DNA from: Orlajensenia sp037404875
GTDB taxonomy: Bacteria > Actinomycetota > Actinomycetes > Actinomycetales > Microbacteriaceae
Direction of reading: 5' to 3'
NCBI RefSeq assembly: GCF_037404875.1
Contig: NZ_JBBELO010000007.1
Coordinates: forward strand, 1 to 64,000
DNA length: 64,000 bases
Every line of letters begins with the position of its first letter. Position 1 is the stretch's first letter. Of this stretch, positions 39,679 to 49,493 are shown piece by piece. The position numbers were made by a program, and so were the translations under genes. The notes below the pieces were generated by a model. The model was not told the DNA's origin and ran no database searches. It worked only from the letters and a program-made list of their open reading frames with translations.

Positions 39679-41805
39679 ATGCCCGACCAGCGAAGCGTTC
39701 GGACGCGGACCCGCTCCCGCGACGACGAGGCCCCGATCATCCCGATCCTCGCCCGCAAGGTGCGTGAGGTCGAGGCCAAGGCCCAGGGTGGAAAGCTCGG
39801 GCCGACCAACCGCACCAAGTTCCAGGTGATCGCCCTGCTCATGCGCGAGGAACGTGCGCGCGTGAAGGGCGCTGCCGAGATTCCCGACTCCTCGCGCCCT
39901 GAACTGCTGAAGCGCCTCGACGGCATCGCGCAGATCCTCGCGAAGACGGCGGCGCGGGACACCAGCCTCATCTCGCTGCTGGAAGCCGACGCCTCGGTCT
40001 CCTCGGTCGCGCAGCGCTTCCGTCGCGACTGGCTGCTGGAATCGGGCGCCGAGCTCAGCCCCGACGAGCTCATCATCACCCGCGAACCCGAGGCCAAGCC
40101 GCAGCTGGCGGAGAACCAGGTCATCCCGCAGTCCGTGAAGGCCAGACAGCTGGCCAATCCCTTCCTCGCACCCGACCTCTCCCGACCCGCCGCACCCGCC
40201 GTGCCGATCCGGCGACTCGCGAACTGGGAGCTCCTCGGCCCGCTGTTCAAGTCGTTCGAGTACGGCGCCGGCGGCCAGGCCGCATCCATGGAGCTGCCGG
40301 AGGCGCCGCTCATCGACCGGCTCTCCCCGCGGGGCCTCGAGGTCATGAAGCACCAGGCGCGGTTCGTGGAGTCCGTTCGCCGCGGGCACCGCACCTTCCT
40401 GCTCGCCGACGAGCCCGGCCTCGGCAAGACCGCGCAGAGCGTGCTCGCTGCCTCGGTGGCGGATGCCTACCCGCTGCTGGCCGTCGTGCCCAACGTCGTG
40501 AAGATGAACTGGGCCCGTGAGGTCGAGCGCTGGACGCCGCTGCGGCGGGCCACGGTCATCCACGGCGACGGCGAGAGCCTGGACGCCTTCGCCGATGTCG
40601 TCGTGGTCAACTACGACGTGCTCGAGCGCCACATGGCCTGGCTCTCCACGCTCGGCTTCCGCGGCATGGTCGTCGACGAGGCCCACTTCATCAAGAACCT
40701 GCAGTCGCAGCGCTCGCGCAACGTGCTCACGCTCGCGGAGAGCATCCGCAAGCGCGCGCCGGGTGGGAACCCGCTGCTCATGGCGCTCACCGGAACCCCC
40801 CTCATCAACGATGTCGACGACTTCCGGGCGATCTGGCAGTTCCTGGGCTGGATTCAGGGCGATCGGCCCGCACCCGCGCTCATGGCCAAGCTCGAGGAGA
40901 ACGGCCTCACGCCGGCGGAGCCCGGCTTCTACGTCGAGGCGCGTGCCGCCGTCATCGACATGGGCATCGTGCGCCGGCGCAAGGTCGACGTTGCGGCCGA
41001 CCTGCCGGCCAAGCGCATCGCCGACCTGCCGGTCGAGCTCGACGACGAACTGGGCCGCGGCATCCGCCAGGCCGAGCGCGACCTCGGGTACCGGCTGCGC
41101 GACCGCTTCGACGCCCTCGTCGGCTCGCGCGGGCTGCGACGCGGCGACCTGGACGACGACCAGTTCGACGCCTTCGTGCGGGCCGTCTCCCAGGCGGAGC
41201 TCGACGAGTCCAAGGCGGCGAAGTCGGGCGAGAACGTCTTCACCATGGTGCGCAAGATCGGCCAGGCGAAGGCGGCACTGGCGGCGGACTACGCCGCCCA
41301 GCTGGCCCGGTCGGTCGGCAAGGTGGTCTTCTTCGCCAAGCACATCGACGTGATGGACACAGCGGAGGAGATGCTCGCGAAGGCGGGCCTACGCACGGTC
41401 TCGTTGCGCGGCGACCAGAACGCCCTTGCACGCCAGGCCGCCATCGACGCCTTCAACAAGGACCCCGAGGTGGCCGTCGCCGTGTGCTCCCTCACGGCTG
41501 CCGGAGTGGGTGTCAACCTGCAGGCATCCAGCAACGTCGTGCTTGCTGAGCTGAGCTGGACGGCCGCGGAGCAGACCCAGGCGATCGACCGCGTCCACCG
41601 CATCGGCCAGGACGAGCCCGTCACGGCCTGGCGCATCATCGCCGCCCATACGATCGACGCGAAGATCGCCGAGCTGATCGATTCCAAGCACGGCCTCGCC
41701 GCTCGTGCACTGGACGGCAGCGACCAGGAGGTGACGGCCGCCGACTCGGTTCAGCTCGATGCCCTGCAGCACCTGCTGCGCCAGGCGCTCGACGGCACTC
41801 TGTGA
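39679..41805 (+). CDS. SNF2-type DEAD/DEAH-box helicase
   Basis: A 708-residue ATPase. An N-terminal region of about 215 residues precedes the helicase core: Walker A ADEPGLGKTAQ (residues 243-253), DEAH at 333-336, ALTGTPLIND (motif III), and the C-terminal RecA lobe with KVVFFAKHIDVMD, SLTAAGVGVNLQ and QAIDRVHRIGQDEP (motifs V and VI). It probably remodels protein-DNA complexes. ATG 39679 is chosen for the GGAGG at 39671; ATG 39667 is in frame too. Confidence 0.88.
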   Translation: MPDQRSVRTRTRSRDDEAPIIPILARKVREVEAKAQGGKLGPTNRTKFQVIALLMREERARVKGAAEIPDSSRPELLKRLDGIAQILAKTAARDTSLISLLEADASVSSVAQRFRRDWLLESGAELSPDELIITREPEAKPQLAENQVIPQSVKARQLANPFLAPDLSRPAAPAVPIRRLANWELLGPLFKSFEYGAGGQAASMELPEAPLIDRLSPRGLEVMKHQARFVESVRRGHRTFLLADEPGLGKTAQSVLAASVADAYPLLAVVPNVVKMNWAREVERWTPLRRATVIHGDGESLDAFADVVVVNYDVLERHMAWLSTLGFRGMVVDEAHFIKNLQSQRSRNVLTLAESIRKRAPGGNPLLMALTGTPLINDVDDFRAIWQFLGWIQGDRPAPALMAKLEENGLTPAEPGFYVEARAAVIDMGIVRRRKVDVAADLPAKRIADLPVELDDELGRGIRQAERDLGYRLRDRFDALVGSRGLRRGDLDDDQFDAFVRAVSQAELDESKAAKSGENVFTMVRKIGQAKAALAADYAAQLARSVGKVVFFAKHIDVMDTAEEMLAKAGLRTVSLRGDQNALARQAAIDAFNKDPEVAVAVCSLTAAGVGVNLQASSNVVLAELSWTAAEQTQAIDRVHRIGQDEPVTAWRIIAAHTIDAKIAELIDSKHGLAARALDGSDQEVTAADSVQLDALQHLLRQALDGTL

Positions 41806-41944
41806 TCCGGCCGCATCCCTCTGGCATCGAGCGAGGGGGCGCAGGCGCCGCAACGCGCCCGCACCGCCCTATAGAATCCCGAGCGGACCACTCGCCCCGA
41901 TGATGCGGCGCTGACCTGCCAGTTCCCAAGGAGTCGCAGCACCA

Positions 41945-42973
<1,029 letters not shown>

Positions 42974-43001
42974 GCCGCGCATCCCGAGCCGTTCCGCGAA
43001 C

Positions 43002-43475
43002 ATGCTTCCGCAGGTATGTGTCTGCTACCTCATCCGAACGGATGCGACCGGCCACCGGCAGGTTCTCCTCGGGCGCAAGAAGATCGGGTTGGGCCAGGGC
43101 AAGTACGTCGGGCCGGGGGGAAAGCTCGAGCCGGGCGAGAGTGCCCGTGAGGCGATCGTGCGTGAGGTCTTCGAAGAGGTCGGGCTGAGCGTGGATCCTG
43201 CCGAACTGCAGGAGCGCGGCCGGCTGCGCTACCTCTTTCCGCACCGGGAGGCATGGAGCCAGGAGTCCACCGTCTTCGTGAGCACCGCCTGGCAGGGCGA
43301 GCCCCGTTCCTCGGCGGAACTTGATCCCGAATGGTTCGATCTCGACGAGGTGCCGTTGGCGCAGATGTGGGACGACGCCCGGTTCTGGCTGCCCGGCGTG
43401 CTCGCCGGCGGGCGCGTCGGGCGCGTCGGGCGCACCTACACCTTCGGCGCCGACCTCTCCAGCGTCGTCGAATGA
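43002..43475 (+). CDS. NUDIX hydrolase (MutT-like)
   Basis: A 157-residue protein with a complete Nudix box, GGKLEPGESAREAIVREVFEEVGL (G-X5-E-X7-REVxEEVG), at about residues 37-60, and FDLDEVPLAQMWDDARFWLP, a segment typical of 8-oxo-dGTP diphosphatases of the MTH1/MutT branch. It probably cleans oxidised nucleotides; other NDP-X substrates are possible. ATG 43002 is the first start that keeps the fold. Confidence 0.88.
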   Translation: MLPQVCVCYLIRTDATGHRQVLLGRKKIGLGQGKYVGPGGKLEPGESAREAIVREVFEEVGLSVDPAELQERGRLRYLFPHREAWSQESTVFVSTAWQGEPRSSAELDPEWFDLDEVPLAQMWDDARFWLPGVLAGGRVGRVGRTYTFGADLSSVVE

Positions 43476-43625
43476 GTCGGACGAGGTTCGGGGCGCACGC
43501 CGTCACGGTCAGCTGAGGTCCTCTCAGGTTGACCAGAGTGCCTCGGGGTGTGAGTATCGATCCAGTTGTGAGGATGCGCGAGGACAACCGCATCGCAGTG
43601 AACATCCGGTGAAATCTGAACCGGG

Positions 43626-44846
43626 ATGCCCCATACGAGAAAGACGCCGGTGGATCTCACCCTGATCGTCGTGCTGGTCATCGCACTGGCGTTGTTCTTC
43701 GACTTCACCAACGGCTTCCATGACACGGCCAATGCCATGGCGACCCCGATCGCGACGGGGGCGATGAAGCCCCGCTTCGCCGTCGGCCTCGCCGCCTGCC
43801 TGAACCTCGTGGGTGCCTTCCTCTCCACCGAGGTGGCCAAGACGATCTCGGGCGGCATCATCAGGGAAGGCGACGGCGGCGTGCTCATCACGCCCGAACT
43901 CATCTTCGCCGGCCTCATCGGCGCCGTCGTCTGGAACATGTTCACCTGGCTGCTCGGGCTTCCCTCGAGCTCATCGCACGCGCTGTTCGGCGGTCTCATC
44001 GGCGCCGCCGTCGTGGGTGCGGGCAGCTTCGACCCGATCGATTTCGGGGTGGTGCTCTCCAAGGTCATCATCCCGGCCCTCGCGGCTCCGTTGACGGCCG
44101 GCATCGTCGCCTACGTCGCCACCAAGCTCGCGTACGCCATCACCCGGCGCTACGACGGCCGGCCCGACGGGCGCGACGGCTTCCGGTACGCGCAGATCTT
44201 CTCCAGTTCGCTCGTGGCCCTCGCTCACGGCACCAACGACGCCCAGAAGACGATGGGCGTGATCACCCTGACCCTCATCGCCGTGGGCTTCCAGTCGCCC
44301 GACAGCGACCCCGAGTGGTGGGTCATCCTCGCCTGCGCCATCGCGATCGCCCTGGGGACGTACATGGGCGGCTGGCGCATCATCAAGACGCTCGGAACGG
44401 GCCTCACCGACGTGAAGCCCGCCCAGGGGTTCAGCGCGGAGACGAGCACCGCAGCCACGATCCTGGCCTCCAGCCACCTCGGGTTCGCCCTCTCGACGAC
44501 CCAGGTGGCTTCGGGTTCGGTGATCGGATCGGGTCTCGGCCGGCGCGGCTCCAAGGTGCGCTGGGGCACGGCGGGCCGTATCGGCCTGGGCTGGCTCATG
44601 ACCTTGCCGGCAGCGGCGATCGTGGGCGGTCTGGCCGCCTTCATCGCCGAGATCGGGGTCGCCGGCATTCTCATCGACGCCGCCATCGGAGCCGTCGTGA
44701 TCGTGTTCATCTTCTGGCGCTCGCGCAAGAACGAGGTCTCGCACCACAACGTCACGAGCGAGGTCGCCGCATCCGGACGCGCGGTGAAGATCAAGCGCAA
44801 TCCGAAGCCGAAGCGGCCGGAAAGCAAGCGGAAGGTCACGCAGTGA
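43626..44846 (+). CDS. pit: Low-affinity inorganic phosphate transporter (PiT family)
   Basis: A 406-residue membrane transporter with the two inverted PiT signatures: DFTNGFHDTANAMATPIATG near residue 26 and ALAHGTNDAQKTMG near residue 195. About ten membrane helices are predicted; the C-terminus is cytoplasmic and Lys/Arg-rich. It should import metal-phosphate with protons. ATG 43626 is used; GTG 43650 is an alternative. Its stop overlaps a small Lys-rich membrane protein gene. Confidence 0.9.
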   Translation: MPHTRKTPVDLTLIVVLVIALALFFDFTNGFHDTANAMATPIATGAMKPRFAVGLAACLNLVGAFLSTEVAKTISGGIIREGDGGVLITPELIFAGLIGAVVWNMFTWLLGLPSSSSHALFGGLIGAAVVGAGSFDPIDFGVVLSKVIIPALAAPLTAGIVAYVATKLAYAITRRYDGRPDGRDGFRYAQIFSSSLVALAHGTNDAQKTMGVITLTLIAVGFQSPDSDPEWWVILACAIAIALGTYMGGWRIIKTLGTGLTDVKPAQGFSAETSTAATILASSHLGFALSTTQVASGSVIGSGLGRRGSKVRWGTAGRIGLGWLMTLPAAAIVGGLAAFIAEIGVAGILIDAAIGAVVIVFIFWRSRKNEVSHHNVTSEVAASGRAVKIKRNPKPKRPESKRKVTQ

Positions 44847-45187
44847 TCATCGACTGGGGAGCCTTCGTCGTCGTGTTCGGCGCCGCACTGCTGTCATCGG
44901 CAATCGTGGTGAGCGCCTACTCACTCGGCTTGCGCATGCTGAGCGTGGCCGGTCGGGCACCTGTGGTCGAGCCGGCCGCCTACACGGATGCGCTCACCGT
45001 CGTCACTGCCGCCGAGGCCAAGGCAGCCGCGAAACGCGTGAAGAAGGCCAAGAAGGCCGCGAAGAAGAACCCCCTCACCGAGAACCAGAAGCGCTGGGCG
45101 CTCGCCGCGGCCTACGCCTGCTTCACCGTGAGCGCTGCCGCCGTGCTCTACGGCATCTACCTGATCATCCCCGCCTTCCACCGCTGA
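44843..45187 (+). CDS. Small Lys-rich membrane protein, PiT partner
   Basis: A 114-residue protein with a membrane helix at each end (FVVVFGAALLSSAIVVSAYSLG; AAAYACFTVSAAAVLYGIYLII) and a strongly basic middle (AKRVKKAKKAAKKNP). GTG 44843 overlaps the PiT stop (GTGA). The coupling suggests an accessory or regulatory subunit of the phosphate transporter. No known family is recognised. Confidence 0.7.
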   Translation: MIIDWGAFVVVFGAALLSSAIVVSAYSLGLRMLSVAGRAPVVEPAAYTDALTVVTAAEAKAAAKRVKKAKKAAKKNPLTENQKRWALAAAYACFTVSAAAVLYGIYLIIPAFHR

Positions 45188-45259
45188 TTCGACGAACCAT
45201 CCCGGTCAGGCCCGCACCCTGGGGGTGCGGATGGTACTCGGGGGGCGCCGGAAAGCGCC

Positions 45260-45265
45260 TACTAT
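45260..45265 (+). promoter_or_regulatory. -10 element (TACTAT) of the NCS2 permease gene
   Basis: TACTAT ends six bases before the GTG at 45272. Confidence 0.5.
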
Positions 45266-45271
45266 CTATCT

Positions 45272-46726
45272 GTGAATTCGACTGAGACGGCCCAGCCGCA
45301 ACCCACCGAGAAGGCCGAGCCCAAGGGCGCCTTCGATCGGTTCTTCCAGATCAGCGAGCGTGGCTCCACGCTCGGAACCGAGGTTCGTGGCGGCGTCGTC
45401 ACGTTCGTGACGATGGCCTACATCGTCGTGCTCAACCCGATCATCCTCTCGGGCGGCAAGGACGTGCTCGGGCACAGCCTGGCCTTCCCGCAGGTGGCGG
45501 CTGTCACGGCGCTGACCGCCGGTGTGATGACCATCCTGTTCGGTGTGATCGCACGCCTTCCGTTCGCCTTCGCGGCCGGACTCGGGATCAACTCGTTCCT
45601 CGCCGTGAGCGTCGTCGGGCAGGTCACCTGGCCCGAGGCGATGGGCCTCGTCGTCATCGACGGCCTCATCATCGTGCTGCTGGCGGCCACGGGACTTCGC
45701 CGCCTCATCTTCAACGCCGTTCCGTACCAGCTGAAGATCGCCATCACCGTCGGCATCGGGCTGTTCATCGCCTTCATCGGCCTCGTGGATGCCGGCTTCG
45801 TCAAGTCGACGGGCTTCGGCTCTCCGCCCATCGGGCTCGGCGAGAACGGTTCGATCGCCACGGTGCCGACGCTCGTCTTCGTCATCACCCTTCTGCTGAC
45901 CGGTGTGCTCATGGCCCGCAAGGTCAAGGGCGCCATCCTCATCGGCCTCGTCGGCGGCACGATCATCGCCGTCATCGTCGAGGCGATCTGGCACTTCGGC
46001 GGCCAGCCGAAGAACCCGGGCGGCTGGAACCTCTCGGTGCCGGCCCTCACCGGCAACTGGTTCGCCGTTCCCGACCTCAGCCTGGTCGGCAACGTCAGCT
46101 TCGACTTCGGCCGAATCGGCTTCCTCGCCGCGCTCATGCTCGTCTTCACCCTCGTGTTCACGAACTTCTTCGACGCCATGGGAACCATGACCGGCCTCTC
46201 GAAAGAGGCGGGCCTGGCCGACAAGGACGGCAACTTCCCGCGGCTGAAGTCCGCCCTGATCGTCGAGGGCGTCGGCGCCGTCGCCGGAGGCCTCACGTCG
46301 GGTTCCTCGAACACCGTCTTCATCGAGTCGGGATCCGGCATCGGCGAGGGTGCACGCACCGGCTTCGCGAACGTCGTCACCGGTGTCCTGTTCCTGCTGG
46401 CGATGTTCTTCACGCCCATCGCGCAGATCGTGCCGTCCGAGGTCGCAGCCGCGGCGCTCGTGATCGTCGGTGCCCTCATGATGTCGCAGATCAAGGGCAT
46501 CGACCTGGGCGAGTTCTCGGTGCTGCTGCCAGTGTTCCTGACCGTCATCATCATGCCGCTCACCTATTCGATCGCCAACGGCATCGGTGCGGGCTTCATC
46601 GCATGGGTCGTGCTGCGCTCGCTCTCGGGCAAGGCCCGCGAGATCAGTCCGTTGCTCTGGATCGTCGCCATCGGCTTCCTGATCTACTTCATGCGCGGCC
46701 CGATCGAGACCGCGTTCGGCTGGTAG
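45272..46726 (+). CDS. NCS2-family purine permease (AzgA/PbuG-like)
   Basis: A 484-residue transporter with about 12-14 membrane helices. The VRGGVVTFVTMAYIVVLNP start, FAAGLGINSFLAV, TNFFDAMGTMTGLSKEAGL and GSSNTVFIESGSGIGEGARTG segments are the hallmarks of adenine/guanine/hypoxanthine permeases of the AzgA branch. Uptake is proton-linked. It begins at GTG 45272 and is followed by a strong terminator. Confidence 0.92.
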   Translation: MNSTETAQPQPTEKAEPKGAFDRFFQISERGSTLGTEVRGGVVTFVTMAYIVVLNPIILSGGKDVLGHSLAFPQVAAVTALTAGVMTILFGVIARLPFAFAAGLGINSFLAVSVVGQVTWPEAMGLVVIDGLIIVLLAATGLRRLIFNAVPYQLKIAITVGIGLFIAFIGLVDAGFVKSTGFGSPPIGLGENGSIATVPTLVFVITLLLTGVLMARKVKGAILIGLVGGTIIAVIVEAIWHFGGQPKNPGGWNLSVPALTGNWFAVPDLSLVGNVSFDFGRIGFLAALMLVFTLVFTNFFDAMGTMTGLSKEAGLADKDGNFPRLKSALIVEGVGAVAGGLTSGSSNTVFIESGSGIGEGARTGFANVVTGVLFLLAMFFTPIAQIVPSEVAAAALVIVGALMMSQIKGIDLGEFSVLLPVFLTVIIMPLTYSIANGIGAGFIAWVVLRSLSGKAREISPLLWIVAIGFLIYFMRGPIETAFGW

Positions 46727-46739
46727 CACGCGAACGAAG

Positions 46740-46775
46740 AGAGGGTCCCGCCGATGTCGGCGGGACCCTCTTTTC
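46740..46775. terminator. Rho-independent terminator between permease and phosphatase genes
   Basis: AGAGGGTCCCGCCGA pairs perfectly with TCGGCGGGACCCTCT around a 2-base loop and is followed by a short T-run on the plus strand. Convergent genes end on both sides, so it may work in both directions. Confidence 0.85.
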
Positions 46776-46788
46776 GTTGCAGCGGAAC

Positions 46789-47676
46789 TCAGGCGACCAG
46801 GCGGTCCTTGAGCTTCGCGATGGTCTTCTTCGACAGGCCCAGGCCCTTGGTGAGGTAGGAGTCCATGGTGCCGTAGTCGGACTTCAGCTGATCGAAGGTG
46901 GCGTCGAGGTAGCTCGCGTCGACGCCGAGCAGCGGCGCGTACACCGCGGCAGCCGCGTCGCCGCCCTGCGCCTTGAGACCTGCCAGGGTCGCGTTGATGC
47001 TGCTGCGCGAGTACTGGTTGGTGAGCAGGTAGTCGTTGGTGATCGTCTTCTGCGGCACGCCGGCGACGCTCAGCAGAACGGCGGAGACCCATCCCGTGCG
47101 GTCCTTGCCCGCGGTGCAGTGCACGATGTCCGCGCCTTTGCTGTCGGCGATCTCGGTGAGGGTCGCGGCGATGGCCTTGCGTGCGGTCTCGTCGCTGACG
47201 AAGTTGCGATAGGTGGTCGCCATCATGGCGGTCGCCTCCTGCGGGGTCTTGAACGTCGGCATGCCGGCATCCGAGGCGCCGATGACGTTCTCGTTGACCC
47301 ACTCGGCTCCGGTGATCTCGGCGTCGGGCTTGGCCGCGATCTCACCCGGCGTGCGCAGGTCGAGGATCTCGGTGACGCCGAGGGACTGGACGGTCGCGAC
47401 GTCGGCCGGCTTCAGGGTCAGTGCGTTCGAACGGTAGACGACGCCGCGCTTGACGTGCTTGCCATCTGAGGTGACGTACCCGGCGCCGATTCCGCCGATG
47501 TCGCGGAAGTTGTCGGCAGAGGCCAGGCGAGGGGTCGCCGGCAGCGGAGCGGCCGCCGGAGTGGAGGCCGTCGTGGCCGGTGTGCTCGAGCAGCCCGTGA
47601 GCGCGACGGACAGGGCGATGGCTGTGCCGACAGTGGCGGCGAGAGTGCGGCGAAGGCCGGTGGTGGTGGTGATCAA
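46789..47676 (-). CDS. Secreted lipoprotein tyrosine phosphatase (MptpB/LipA-like)
   Basis: A 295-residue protein. It has a lipoprotein signal ending in the lipobox LTGC (C29), a Thr/Pro/Ala linker, then the phosphatase domain: NFRDIGG, VYRSNAL, DLRTPGE and the P-loop HC187TAGKDR193TG. The Lys-Asp after the loop Gly is typical of the MptpB group, which can act on phosphotyrosine and phosphoinositides. It is predicted to be anchored outside the membrane. The start is an unusual TTG at 47676 with GGAGG nine bases upstream. Confidence 0.88.
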   Translation of the reverse strand: MITTTTGLRRTLAATVGTAIALSVALTGCSSTPATTASTPAAAPLPATPRLASADNFRDIGGIGAGYVTSDGKHVKRGVVYRSNALTLKPADVATVQSLGVTEILDLRTPGEIAAKPDAEITGAEWVNENVIGASDAGMPTFKTPQEATAMMATTYRNFVSDETARKAIAATLTEIADSKGADIVHCTAGKDRTGWVSAVLLSVAGVPQKTITNDYLLTNQYSRSSINATLAGLKAQGGDAAAAVYAPLLGVDASYLDATFDQLKSDYGTMDSYLTKGLGLSKKTIAKLKDRLVA

Positions 47677-47769
47677 GGGGTGATTCCTCCGTTGTGATGG
47701 ATGCTGCGCTGCAGGCGCGGAGGCAGGCTAGGTGGGCCAGGCGAACGAGGCGTGGCCGCCGCATGAACG

Positions 47770-47788
47770 GTTCACGTTCAACGTGAAC
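47770..47788. promoter_or_regulatory. 19-base palindrome in the phosphatase-aspA divergent region
   Basis: GTTCACGTT-C-AACGTGAAC is a perfect 9-bp inverted repeat around one base. It lies 93 bases from the phosphatase start and 187 bases from the aspA start in a 299-base divergent region that otherwise shows nothing recognisable. It looks like an operator for an unknown regulator. Confidence 0.55.
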
Positions 47789-47975
47789 TTTGATGTTCCG
47801 TCATCCTCCGGCGGCGGAGGAATCGCTGTTGCCCAGCTGTTTCTTGCGGCGCGCGGGCTGCCACGCACGACTCCTGCTCGGGGCCGGAAGAAGCTGCGCG
47901 AGCCCGACGGTAGGCTCGAAACGCGGCCGCGAGGACCGCGATTCACACCCGAACGACCGGCAATGGAGCCACACT

Positions 47976-49481
47976 GTGACCATGACTGCCCACACGCCCA
48001 CCTCCGGACATCCGAGCGCACCGGGGGTGGCCACGGCCTCTCCGGGGTACCGCATCGAGACCGATTCCCTCGGCAGCGCGGAGGTTCCCGAAGACGCGTA
48101 CTGGGGCGTGCACACACGGCGGGCGCTCGACAACTTCCCCATCGCGAAGCGCCCCATCTCGGTCTACCCCGACCTCGTACGCGCCCTCGCCATGGTCAAG
48201 CAGGCGGCCGCCCGCGCCAATCTCGAGGTGGGTGCGCTCAGCCCCGACAAGGCCAAGTGGATCGATTCCGCCTGCCAGCGCATCATCAACGGTGCGAGGC
48301 ACGAACAGTTCGTGGTCGGCGTCATTCAGGGCGGTGCGGGCACCTCGACGAACATGAACGCCAACGAGGTCATCACCAACCTCGCGCTCGAGCTCGCCGG
48401 GTACGAGAAGGGCCGCTACGACATCCTGCACCCCATCGACGACGTCAACCGCAGCCAGTCCACGAACGACACCTACCCGACGGCCGTCAAGATCGCGCTC
48501 TCGTTCTCGCTCGCGCACCTGCTGCAGGAGCTCGCCCTGCTCAAGGAGTCGTTCGCGAAGAAGGGCGAGGAATTCGCGGACGTGCTGAAGGTGGGGCGTA
48601 CCCAGTTGCAGGATGCGGTTCCCATGACCCTCGGGCAGGAGTTCCACGGCTACGCCACGACGCTCGGAGAGGACTACGACCGCCTGAGTGAGACGCTGTG
48701 GCTGCTGGCCGAGGTGAACATCGGCGCAACGGCCATCGGGACGGGCATCACGGCCGATCCGAACTATGCCACCTCGGCGATCGCGCACCTGCGCGAGATC
48801 ACGGGGCTGAAGCTCGAGGCGGCGCCCGACCTCATCGAGTCCACGAGCGATGCGGGGGCGTTCATGTCGTTCAGCGGCTCGCTCAAGCGCAGTGCCATCA
48901 AGCTCTCGAAGATCTGCAACGACCTGCGACTGCTCTCCTCGGGCCCGCAGGCCGGCTTGGGCGAGATCAACCTGCCGGCGAAGCAGGCCGGCTCATCGAT
49001 CATGCCCGGCAAGGTGAATCCCGTCATCCCCGAGGCGGTCAGCCAGGTGGCCTTCGCCATCGCGGGAACGGATGTGACCGTCACGATGGCTGCAGAGGCC
49101 GGCCAGCTGCAGCTGAACGCGTTCGAGCCCGTCATCGCGCATTCCCTGTTGCAGAGCCTGGCGTGGATGACACAGGCCTGCTGGACCCTGCGGGTCAACT
49201 GCGTCGACGGCATCACGGCCAACACCGAGCGCCTCGCCGCCATGGTGGCCTCGAGCGTCGGCGTGATCACCGCGCTCATCCCCTACATCGGCTATACCGA
49301 GGCCGCGAACCTCGCCAAGACGGCGTTGATCACCGGGCGTCCGGTCGCCGAACTCGTCGTGGAAGCGGGCCTGATGTCGATCGAGGAGGTCACCCGCAGG
49401 CTCTCTCCTGCCCGCCTGTCGGGCATCGCCGTGACGACCGCGACGCAGGCGTCGGAGAAGAAGGGCGAACCGGCGGAGTAG
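47976..49481 (+). CDS. aspA: Aspartate ammonia-lyase
   Basis: A 501-residue aspartase/fumarase-superfamily enzyme that deaminates aspartate to fumarate. It has GAGTSTNMNANEVI, SQSTNDTYPTAVK, GRTQLQDAVPMTLGQEF and the superfamily signature GSSIMPGKVNPV with the catalytic Ser. The N-terminus GYRIETDSLGSAEVPEDAYWGVHTRRAL fits aspartase better than fumarase. GTG 47976 has GGAG seven bases upstream; ATG 47982 is also possible. Confidence 0.92.
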   Translation: MTMTAHTPTSGHPSAPGVATASPGYRIETDSLGSAEVPEDAYWGVHTRRALDNFPIAKRPISVYPDLVRALAMVKQAAARANLEVGALSPDKAKWIDSACQRIINGARHEQFVVGVIQGGAGTSTNMNANEVITNLALELAGYEKGRYDILHPIDDVNRSQSTNDTYPTAVKIALSFSLAHLLQELALLKESFAKKGEEFADVLKVGRTQLQDAVPMTLGQEFHGYATTLGEDYDRLSETLWLLAEVNIGATAIGTGITADPNYATSAIAHLREITGLKLEAAPDLIESTSDAGAFMSFSGSLKRSAIKLSKICNDLRLLSSGPQAGLGEINLPAKQAGSSIMPGKVNPVIPEAVSQVAFAIAGTDVTVTMAAEAGQLQLNAFEPVIAHSLLQSLAWMTQACWTLRVNCVDGITANTERLAAMVASSVGVITALIPYIGYTEAANLAKTALITGRPVAELVVEAGLMSIEEVTRRLSPARLSGIAVTTATQASEKKGEPAE

Positions 49482-49493
49482 GGCCGCCGGGGC

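Noticed and set aside
45266..47302. 678-residue minus-strand open frame opposite the NCS2 permease
   Set aside because: Composition is Arg/Asp/Glu/Gly-rich without domains, and both true genes in the span are well supported.
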